Of a DNA stretch of 64,000 nt, positions 54,714 through 64,000 are shown piece by piece (the first letter of the stretch is position 1; each line of letters begins with the position of its first letter). The position numbers and the translations under genes are program-made. The notes below the pieces were generated by a model that was not told the DNA's origin, searched no databases, and worked only from the letters and a program-made list of their open reading frames with translations. This stretch comes from Clarireedia homoeocarpa. Its lineage: Eukaryota > Ascomycota > Leotiomycetes > Helotiales > Rutstroemiaceae. The DNA lies in NCBI GenBank assembly GCA_001465935.1, contig LNKV01000052.1:174685-238684 (forward strand), given 5' to 3'.

Positions 54714-56824
54714 ATGGACGGGGACAAAAGTATCTCACGTACCGCCGAAGTCCTCTGCTCAAAATGCCAATCAGCGCTGGACAACGAGTTCAAAATCAAA
54801 CCCGGCGTGTTCAGATCAGACAGCTTCGACCACCACAACACCTTTCCCGAGGTTCTCGCGGCCGTCGAGCTGGGCTGTTTCATATGCAAGCGCATGTTCA
54901 GCCTAGCCTCTGTCAAGCATCAAACACGCCCTCATACTGTGGGCACGGACGACGCGAGATTCGGCACCTATGCGTGGACTAAACTCGACCACCAACCATA
55001 CTGCCTTGAAATCAATTGGTGTTGGGAGAGAACAACTACGGCCGTCACTAGCAGCTTATACGAGTTTGCTTTCTTTCCAGCGGAAGGTGAGGTGCTCTTG
55101 ATGTGCTAAACTCGCTTCGTGACTAAGTGCAGTTAGATGCCAAGGTGCTCTCTCTGAGTTCACACCTCGGGCCTTCGACTTCATCGCCCACTACCACGGA
55201 CACGGTGAAGAAATGGATAGCTGACTGTGAACGAAATCATCCAAAATGCGGGGCAGCACAAGGCGATTTCGACTTTATGCCTACCAGAGTTTTAGACATT
55301 GGAAACCAAGGAAGCGACAAACTCAGGCTGATTCACTCTAACACTGGCGACATGCCCATCGGGTCCCGTGATTATATCGCTCTGAGCTATGTCTGGGGCG
55401 ATTCTATTACGTTGAAGCTGACAACCTCAACTATTGAGAAACTCAAGGAAGGTGTCCCGATCTCTGAACTTCCACAGACATTCAAAGATTGCGTCGCACT
55501 TGCACGTCAACTATCAATTCGGTATATCTGGATTGATTCTCTCTGCATTATTCAAGACTCGGTGGACGACTGGGAGGTTGAAAGCCTCAACATGCGAGCC
55601 ATCTACTCCAATTCATATTGCACAGTAGCCGCAGCAGCGTCCACAAACGCAGACGGCGGTTTATTCCGGGACAGAAGCATAGACGATCTGCGATACGGCA
55701 CAGCCCCCAGCGCTTGGTTCCAAAAAGTACAAAACACAACCGGGCAGTTGAACTTTCTAGAGAGGAGCACTTGGAACCAGCAATTGAAGAGGTGTCCGAT
55801 ATTCAACCGCGGCTGGTGCGTTCAGGAACGACTACTTCCGCATCGAGTTCTCTACTTCACCGATCATCAAGTCCTATGGCAATGCGACTCCAAGCTTTCC
55901 TGTGAGGCTTTCCCCGACGTCATGCCGGATCTTTACGGTAGCCATTGGTACGTCCCGGAGTCGGGAAATGTTCCCAAAACAAGCTTGGATTACTCCCCTC
56001 CAACCAAGGGTATTCTGGACGAGCAGTTGGCTAGATGGTGGCATAGAATAATGGAGGACTACAGCGCTTGTATGCTGTCCTATCCCAGCGACAAACTCAT
56101 CGCAATTGCGGGTATCGCAGAGCTCTTCCAGAAACTCACTGGGGATCAGTTCGTGGCAGGCCTGTGGAAATCTTCCATCCTGGAGACATTGACCTGGCGC
56201 CTCGCTCACACCTCTCGCGGCATCGCAAAACGACCAGCGTCTTACCGCGCTCCTACCTGGTCCTGGGCATCCCTCAACGAAGCAGTCACACCGCTCTTAA
56301 TCGCCGGCCGCAACGGCTCTCTAGGTCTCGACACCCTGACCTACCGCGCCACAGTCCTCGACCTGCACATCGAAAACAAAGACAACAACCCCCTGAGCGA
56401 AATCCTCTACGCGTCCATCACCCTCCGCGCACCCGCCGTGCGGCACAAATGCGACAAACTGGAACCCTTCCCCGAGCTGATGAGGATCAACGCTATGTAT
56501 CACTCCTGTCAGACGTTCAAGTGCGTGCTGCAATTCGACACGCAGGAGGATTTTGACGTGACGAGTGATGAGATTGTACTCCTGCCCATAAGGACTATGG
56601 CGACGAAGATGTGGACGCCGGTAGCGTATTTCAAGAATGCATCGTTGCAGGGGCTGGTGTTGAGACCGATTGTAGGGCGTCCCGGGGAGTATACGCGGGT
56701 GGGGAGGTTGGAGGGGTTTGGGGAGTCGGAAGAAGGTGGGATGGAGCATTTTGGGTACAAGTTGGAACGAGATGAGTGGGTGCTGGATGAGAAGGCGGAA
56801 CTGGAGACGTTCAAGATCTTATAA
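54714..56824 (+). CDS. HET-domain protein
   Basis: Heterokaryon-incompatibility-type protein, 689 residues; exon 1 54714-55086 and exon 2 55128-56824 (41-bp intron; the GACTAAG acceptor is the one that restores frame). An N-terminal Cys-rich segment (VLCSKCQSALD, ELGCFICKRM) precedes the HET core: YIALSYVWGD, LPQTFKDCVALARQL, YIWIDSLCIIQD, then NSYCTVAAAAS. After the core come FNRGWCVQERLLPHRVL and RAPTWSWASL. All HET blocks are intact. Such proteins trigger growth arrest or cell death, usually when engaged by a non-self partner. It is bordered by an AT-rich island on each side at some distance. Confidence 0.9.
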
Positions 56825-57690
56825 TAGTTGTTGTGCCATCCTGGAAATTCAACTATTTTCAAGCCTTTGCATGCTTTGGCTTCAGCCTGGCGACATTCTC
56901 TTCACAGAATGCCAGAAGTCTCAGCATCTTCACTAAATGTTAAATGCAGAACAAACCAACAAGTTAAGACGAGAAACTCGGCATCACTTGTACGTCGGAA
57001 CAAGTGCACCGGTAGCCTGAACGTTAGCACCAATCTCTCCTTCTGCTGGCAGCCGGCACAGACCTCGCAATGTCAAAGCCGGCGGCTAGCAGAATCCAGA
57101 TGCGGCTGAAGGACCCCGGAACCGCCGCCACTGACCGCTGTTGGGCCAGAGCTTTGGGATGAGGCTCAACAGCGAAGAGGCACGCTAGTGTCACTTTTTA
57201 TTCGTCATTTGGTCTACCCTCCAACGGTTGGGCCCGGCGCTTGTCGGGACTAATTTCCCTTGGGTTCAGGTACCACAGCCTGATGATGTATAATTGCTGC
57301 GAGGCATGCAGGAGGGATGATAGGCTGAGATCTGCGGTAGCCTGATGGCGAAAGGGTTTTACCGAGATGTGGATGCATCGTACGATGTTGCTATGACCAA
57401 CTTAAACCGCATATCGTCTTCAAGAACGCATCACCATATCGGATACGCAGATTTATTGTTTTGATGTCTATGCTACATGTTCTCTGAGGTTTTTTTAGAG
57501 GATTGTTGAGAGCTTATATATTCGGAGGGGAGGTGGATTCTGATGGATACCAGGGTATGGAAAACAACGGGTACCTGTGACGACACGTCTGCGAAGAGAA
57601 TCGAACGACCTTAGAATTATCAACTGAAGAGCTAACTACAGGCTGGAAGAGATAGGCTCTTATATAGGCGAGCGTATCACGTGTATACAC
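56825..57690. other. Intergenic, no gene seen
   Basis: 3' flank of the HET gene; normal base composition up to the AT-rich island with no supported ORF. Confidence 0.45.
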
Positions 57691-59085
57691 TAGCTTATAT
57701 ATACGATTCAGCCGGAATCGTTATAATACTAATGAAAATCCGAGTATAAAAAGATATTTTATATTTAACTTTAAGAGTCTCTTAAATATATTATAATATT
57801 ATAAAATAGAAATAAAATACTTTTAATTTTAATAATATAAAGTCGGATAATTTATATATATAGTTTAAATATAATTAATAGGTTTTTATAAATAATTAAT
57901 TATTATTAATATTATAATAAAACTATTAATAAAGATATTAAATAACTTTAAAATTAATAATTATAAANAATAAATTAAATTATTAATAATATAATAAAAC
58001 TATTAATAAAGATATTAAATAATTTTAAAATTAATAATTATAAAGTTAAAAAAATTATAAAAATTTAAAAACTTATATATAAAAAAAGATTATATAATTA
58101 ATTATATATATATTAATATATATTTAATATCTAATTTATTTTTAAAGAAGTTATATTCTTATATAATATTATAATAATTCGGTCGGAATTATTATAAATA
58201 TAATATTATTTTTTTATTAATTATAAATTTAAAATTTTAAATATATAATTTAATTTTTTTTTATAAAAAGTAATTTATTTAAAATTTTTTAATAATTTTT
58301 TTAAAATTTAATTATATTTTATTATTTATTAATATTATTTTATAAAATTATATAATTTAAATTTTTTTATTATATAAATTTATTATTAAAAAACTAATTT
58401 TAATTTTTTTTAATTAATTTCTAATTTTTAAAAAGTGTTTTTTTATTAATTTTTTTATAAATTTTATAATTTTTTTTAATTAAAAAGTCTTTAAATCTAA
58501 TTTTAATTATATTTTATAAATTTTTAATTTAAATATTCTTGAATTTATAACTTATTTAATTTATAATAATTTATATTATAATTAAATATATTATTAAATT
58601 TTAAAATAAAGTAATTAATAATTTAATTTAATTATTTTTTATTTAATTTAATAAAGATAATAATAATAATATTAATTCTTGATTTTCAAATTATTTAAAT
58701 TATTTATAAATAAAAAAACTAGTTAAATTTATAATTATTTTTATAATTTATTATTTTAATTTATTTTCTTAATTTTTAAATTTATTTTATAAATTATATA
58801 AATTTAAAATATAAATTTATATAAATTTAAAATATAAACTATATAAATTTAATTAATTATTATAATATCTAGTTTTAATAATAAATATATATTTATTTAC
58901 TTTTTTAAAATAGATTTAATAAATTGATTTTAAAGATTTCTATTTATTTATTAAAAGATTAATATATAAACCAGAGAATATAATTATAATTATTTGATTT
59001 ATATCTTCAATTTAAATTATATACTTAGTTAATATTTAATTGTTAAAGTAAAGGTAGTCAAAATCAAAGATAAATTAGAGATGTC
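57691..59085. other. Long AT-rich island
   Basis: 1.4 kb of extreme A+T (mostly A, T and TTA/TAA words) without ORFs and with one N at 57968. A near-direct repeat of about 65 bp occurs at about 57905 and 57985. Expected of RIP-degraded transposons. Confidence 0.75.
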
Positions 59086-59231
59086 CCACGAGCGGTGGCC
59101 ATAACCCTTACCTTATAGCTACTTCTATATAATCAAGTTCCCTCCATCTTATCATTACTCTCCTCGATATATATTTGCCAGTTCAGAAATACCATGTGTA
59201 AAGTTTCGAATCAATCCCATAGCCAACATGT

Positions 59232-60805
59232 CTAGCTCTTAACGCCTGCTTGCTTCATGTCTCTCTCTAAGTTTTTCCAGGTATCTGGTGTCAAAGATGC
59301 CTTGAGCCAATAGTTACCTGCCAAGTCCTTGCCAAGAACATTGACGAAATTTCTCCTTTGATATCGATCGTTCACCATTACCTGAGAATTATGGTAAACA
59401 ATTTTGCCTCGCAGGTTCATGCTTCTGTCTATAAGAGTCTCGCTGCGAACAATAGCGGGGCTGAAGTCGACAACTTCAAAGAAATTGGCTTTGGTCCAGT
59501 TGGTAATCACCAATATCACGGAATCAGGCTTACCAAACAGGGGAGGAATGGCTGGATACCCCAGTGTCTTCAATTTTCGTAACCAAGTCGACACCTGGTG
59601 CTCTGTGACTTGTTGCTGGATGTCCTTTCGAATCTTGTATGCACAATGACCCAAAGTACTCTGCGACACTTCTTTGACTGAAAAGAGAGCATGGGTGTAA
59701 ACAAGTAAATTCTGCACGTAGGGAATTCTTGGAGTGAAGAAAGATTTGAGGCGGCGGAAGTCGGCAATAACAAATGCATCAATAGGCCGGTGCTGTGACG
59801 AAGGCGAATCTGCTACTGCGTGAGCAATCCAGGCGGCAAGGACGTCACCCTCACTGATAAATGGGGGCTTTTCGCCTGTATGCGTAGGGCTCAAATCCTC
59901 GTTCGCACGTTGCCAAAGCTGCGAGACAAACCATTGCGGCAGATAAATTGTCTTTGCTTGCGGCTTTGGGCCCAAATATAGATCCCGGAAGAAATGATAG
60001 CCCATCCTTAACAAGTTGAGGCCTGTGATCTCTTCAGAGGCTAGGATTAATGGCTGTTGTTCGTCGTCTGAAAATTTGATGATTTCGTCAATAATATCAT
60101 CTCGTGCACCATGTAATTGTAAAACCTCAGCATGACGGCCTGCAAGGATGAGTGTCCATGCTTCCATAATTGCAGAGATGCCCATAATGTCAGTCATAGT
60201 ATGCGGGACTAAGAGCCCAACAAGCGTTGCATCAAGGAAGGAAGTGATGTGTAAGGATATCAGCGGCTCATCACGATGTAGTAAATCGTCCACTGTCTTT
60301 GGGGCATCAGCCCGAGCGACAAAAGAACGAAACTTATTTGTAGTTGTTTGTGTAAAGGGTTGATTCGTTGCTATTGGTAGCTGGCTTGCAAGCGGGTGTT
60401 CGGCAATGGGTATATCAAACTTGCACTGGGAAAAGCGAACGGCAGGGCGCTCTAGAGTGAACTCCCTGGGTACATGAACAGCCAGCTTGCCGTTAGGCTA
60501 GAATTGGCTAACGTCAGTTCTTGTTTCATGTCCAAATATAATTCATGGCGAATACTCACGGTCAATCGGTAACGGCCTCCAAGTTTTCTCCAGTCCCCAA
60601 TCTGTAGGAGCTTAGTCAATGAATCATGTAACTTCTCGGCATCGAGAACATCATTGAAGCGCATTGTCCACCCAAGCATGATACGTCGAAATGTCTTGAT
60701 ATCATCGAAAGGGTGGACGGGGAAGACATCATCAGTCTCAACTTCTTTCGCCTGCACTGGACTAGGGGTCACCCCCCTCAGCCATTTAGGAAGATTCATG
60801 ATCAA
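59232..60805 (-). CDS. BAHD-like (transferase family) acyltransferase
   Basis: Exons 60805-60560 and 60497-59232 (62-bp intron) give 503 residues. Catalytic HxxxD is present as HTMTD at about residues 181-185, in the expected middle-left position, preceded by LDATLVGLLVP. The usual C-terminal DFGWG is not intact; the nearest candidate is VVDFSPAIV. Such fungal enzymes move acyl groups from CoA to secondary metabolites, but no biosynthetic partner genes (PKS, NRPS, P450) are seen here. The start could be the second Met (60799, MNLPKWLRG). AT-rich DNA lies on its 3' side. Confidence 0.75.
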
Positions 60806-61911
60806 TGGTTAAAGAGGGATGGAAAATGCATTTGTGAGAATTGCTGTTGGTGAAAGGGAGAATCTTGTACCCCATTTGTACTCTAAACCTCTATGCTGTT
60901 TGATATAAATTGGGCCCAAACAGTCTAAGTCTTTTGCTCGGTGTACCCCAAAAGAGCGGTGGAGATAGATTTAAGATATTTGTTATTGTTTCAAGGTTAT
61001 TTAAAACATAACTATAGCTAGAGAAATTTAAAAGTTTGCTATTTCAAACGAAAAATTATCTATTACTCATAATGATTTAAATTATTATAATAATCTTAAC
61101 TACGTTTCATAAACACTTTTGCTTAGCTGAGCTTTTTACAGTTGGCCGCAGTCACCTCAGGCAGCAAGCCATGAGATTGGTAAGCCCCTCAATCTGGTGA
61201 ATCAGAGCACATGCGGTGTAAGAACGCAAATTATCACATCGGAAGAGTGATTTCCAGCGACGACGAAAAGATGATGGCGGATGTTTGCAGCCTTCTATGA
61301 TCCTAGCATGCTCGGGCGCGTAGAAATGAAGCTGGGTACTGAAACTCAGCGAATAAGTTAAGTGCGAGAACTGAAATGAAACCATAGGGGCTGCCAAGCG
61401 AAAGTCGGCTTAAATAAATTATGCATCTAGCTAGTAACCGATATCCTTACCCTGACCGCCTTTGTCCTCAAGTGGTTCCAGTGGGTTGCCAAATCGGATT
61501 GGCCATCCCTCAAGCCTACCTCTACTAGCTGGATGTAAGTCAAAGTTATGAGACACTGCGACCATGACGATATCGAGGGCGTTAAATTGCTTTGGTATTT
61601 GAGATTCATCTGCTCTTTAGAATCATATAGCTTTAACAATAGTGTTCTACTGTGATTGACCTATCCAATCTCTGAACCTAAGGTCGCTATAGTCATATAC
61701 CTAAACTTCAGTAGCACAAGATAACTAACCTAATTCCCTTGATGACTTTCCTTATTAGCAATATCTCAATTAGAATTACTTAGCAACACTAGGTGTACGT
61801 TAAATAGCAACAAAGAAAATAAGAAAATAAACATGTTTCCATCATTAAAGTCATACCCGGAGTTGTGCTCTTATATTATAGCCCGAAAGTTTCCAAGCCT
61901 TTGATATTGCA
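60806..61911. other. 1.1-kb intergenic stretch
   Basis: Short open frames at 61152-61397 and 61427-61639 lack recognisable families. Possible scraps of a gene, nothing stronger. Confidence 0.35.
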
Positions 61912-63015
61912 TCAAAGATTGCATCCACCAAAATGCACATCGTCATTAGCTGCCATCTCAATCTGACTAACTACAGTGCCGTCCCCAGCTGTCGCTCTCA
62001 GCCAGATATGCTTGCTAAACAAGACTGTAGCAGTTTTCGCTGGGACATCAAACGACTCAGTGACTTTTTGCTCAGTGAACTCGGTGAACGATGTGAAATT
62101 GGTCTGGGTGAACTGGTAGTTGAGTGTAATACCACTTTCAAAACCCGCGATACCATAAGAGGCCGAGATAGACACACCAGCAGTTTGTGTCATCTGTGAG
62201 CTTTGCGTCTGGGTTATAGCAAATGTGATTTTCTTCTCGCGCTTGTAGGCTCCAGCGCTATCGTTGACCCAGACACCCTCGACATCCCAAGCAATGGAAC
62301 GGTTGATAGTGTAGAAAGGCGTTGTGATCCTGGCAAGACTGCGTTCATCGTCATTTGGGAGGAATGAGATAAAAGGCAAGGTGACATGGCATTGTTCCTG
62401 TTGGCCAAATTTGTCTCCAGTCCTGGGTATTGTAGTTGGTGTGACCTTTGGCAAGTCGTATGTGAATTTGACATATTGGTTTGGGACTTTCAGTAGAGGC
62501 ACAACCGCTAAAAATGTTTCGGGCTTGGTCCAGCTATTTCGCGCTCGAAAGGTGCCAGGGGGGACAGGGAGAAGCTCGGAACCGTTCACGCCGTTAGATT
62601 CTGTGATAATTTTCCAGCACGAGCAATCAACTGGAGCTCCGGAGTTTGCATCGTTCCAGATATCACTCGCTTCGTAGCTAGACATCCTAGTAAGGTCGAC
62701 ACGCAAGCACCAGATTTTGTCGAAAGTGGGTGGTTTGACCTCATCGCGTACCACAACATCACCCATCGCTACATAGCCAGGTGGAGCAACTGGCCTCCAG
62801 ATCGCACAATCTAAATTTGGTCCAGAACCAGTGTCATTCCAGACCTGTATGTAGCTGACTGGCCTTACTACCGCGGGGGCCTTTAACAAGGGTTGATCAG
62901 GACTTGGCCCAACCAGTAGAACAGCTCTCTTTCCGTTGATATCTCCATAAGCGGGTATGGCGTAGCTCCCCAAGGGTGATAGATCTCCTTGAGATTTTGC
63001 ATGGAAAAATGACAT
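61912..63015 (-). CDS. Vps62-like protein with an aerolysin-like beta-rich C-terminus
   Basis: Single-exon ORF of 367 residues. The N-terminal half (about 45-160) has the Vps62/DUF946 repeat pattern with YIQVWNDTGSGPNLDCAIW, PPGYVAMGDVV, DIWNDANSGAPVDCSCW and LPVPPGTF. The C-terminal half is Ser/Thr-rich alternating beta strand (ITQTQSSQMTQTAGVSIS onward), typical of aerolysin-type pore-forming folds. No signal peptide is seen. The combination occurs in pore-forming-like proteins of fungi and bacteria; activity here is inferred from fold pattern only. Isolated between AT-rich DNA on its 5' side and the decayed stretch on its 3' side. Confidence 0.7.
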   Translation of the reverse strand: MSFFHAKSQGDLSPLGSYAIPAYGDINGKRAVLLVGPSPDQPLLKAPAVVRPVSYIQVWNDTGSGPNLDCAIWRPVAPPGYVAMGDVVVRDEVKPPTFDKIWCLRVDLTRMSSYEASDIWNDANSGAPVDCSCWKIITESNGVNGSELLPVPPGTFRARNSWTKPETFLAVVPLLKVPNQYVKFTYDLPKVTPTTIPRTGDKFGQQEQCHVTLPFISFLPNDDERSLARITTPFYTINRSIAWDVEGVWVNDSAGAYKREKKITFAITQTQSSQMTQTAGVSISASYGIAGFESGITLNYQFTQTNFTSFTEFTEQKVTESFDVPAKTATVLFSKHIWLRATAGDGTVVSQIEMAANDDVHFGGCNL

Positions 63016-63169
63016 GTCTCTTCTCGAGCCGCTGCCTTGATCATCTCAAATGAAGTCAAATTCCGATGTCAAAGTGATTCTGAGCCCACCGTAGTCTTGA
63101 GTTTGGTTCGCTATTTTAGTTAAGGGTAGAAGTTCGGGGTTGGCTTGATATACTGAAGACGTTGTTAGC

Positions 63170-64000
63170 TATTTGTTTATAGAAACCAAGATAGTTTATT
63201 AGTTTAATTAGAAATATTATAATTATAATAAAGATAAATTCTTAATTATATTTATATATAAATAATAGATATATCGATATATAAATATATTTATTTAAAA
63301 TAGATTACTTATATTAAAATTATTAATATAATATATTATTATATTTATTTAAATTTTCTATTTAAGATTTCGATTATTAATATTTAAAAGATCTTTAATT
63401 TAATATATTTAAAAAAGTTATTTTCTTATAACTTTATAAAAGTTTCTTATAAATTAATATAAATATTTAATAAACTTATAAGAATACTTTATAAATTTAT
63501 AAGAAAATAACTTTTTTAAATATTTAATAGATTTATAAGATATTTTTATAAGTTTATAAAATTTAATAATATTATAAAAAGTTTTTTAAATTAATTTTAT
63601 ATAAAAAATAAATTAAAAGTTAAATTAAAGTTAAAGTTAAAATATATAATATATATAAACTTTAAATTTTCTAATTAAATAATTATAAAGATTATAATAA
63701 TATAAAATTAAAATAAAGTTTTTTTAAATATAAATATACTAATAAAAGATTTAAATATAATTATATTTTTATATTTTTTATTTTAATAATTATTTTATTA
63801 TTTATAAATATATATTTTTAAATTTTAATTTTTATTAATTTTAAAGTTATTTTATTATTATTACTATTATTTTTATAATAAAATATTATAATCTAGTTAT
63901 ATAGTAGTTAAAAGACTTTAAGTTTAAAAGACTTATATTATATTAAAAGTTTAAACTTTAATATTAATATAATATAATATATAAAAGTTTATAGATTTAA
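63170..64000. other. AT-rich island continuing to the window edge
   Basis: Extreme A+T with no ORF; same character as 57691-59085. It starts about 150 bp upstream of the Vps62-like gene's start codon. Confidence 0.75.

Noticed and set aside
1..64000. Starship captain (DUF3435 tyrosine recombinase)
   Set aside because: Looked for in all long frames; none has the recombinase pattern, so the element boundaries cannot be claimed.
1..64000. tRNA, 5S rRNA and other RNA genes
   Set aside because: No stretch with tRNA A/B boxes and cloverleaf symmetry or rRNA similarity was recognised by eye; a covariance-model scan would be decisive.

Overview
The window is nuclear DNA of a filamentous ascomycete (Pezizomycotina). 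Evidence: genes split by many 40-67 bp GT..AG introns, fungal-only families (HET, NACHT-WD40, DUF3723, DUF3716, DUF6601-like), and sharply bounded AT-rich islands of the kind left by repeat-induced point mutation. A leotiomycete is my best guess from the multi-copy SANT/Myb family, but that is inference. Most gene models below were assembled by hand from exons whose reading frames join exactly; total lengths were checked for divisibility by three.

Layout. 1-2.4 kb: the 3' end of a SANT gene, a dead Tc1/mariner transposase and an ankyrin scrap. 2.4-8.6 kb: a three-gene module (GH18 chitinase, DUF3723 protein, and a divergently transcribed pseudokinase). 8.6-32.8 kb: a dynamin-like pseudogene, an EST1-like/zinc-finger gene, a 1001-residue patatin-like phospholipase, a ferric reductase-like oxidoreductase, two miniature MADS-like genes, a membrane protein and several short coiled-coil or SANT genes, separated by minisatellites. 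32.8-39.2 kb: the same three-gene module again, inverted. 40-48 kb: a DUF3716 gene, a DUF6601-like membrane protein, a SesB-type lipase and a NACHT-WD40 NLR. 48.6-51.4 kb: chromo-like and SANT/Myb genes. 51.4-64 kb: decayed sequence and AT-rich islands around a HET-domain gene, a BAHD-like acyltransferase and a Vps62/aerolysin-like gene.

How it may fit together. DUF3723, patatin-like, ferric-reductase-like and NLR genes are the four accessory families reported as typical cargo of Starship giant transposons; all four occur within about 46 kb here. I found no tyrosine-recombinase (DUF3435) captain, so this is either the interior of such an element, a relic, or a cargo-rich accessory region. The lipase and the NLR next to it carry matching RHIM-like amyloid motifs, at the C-terminus of the lipase and the N-terminus of the NLR. 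That is the arrangement of a fungal cell-death signalosome. The inverted duplication of the chitinase/DUF3723/pseudokinase module is the least explained feature and the best candidate for an undescribed system.
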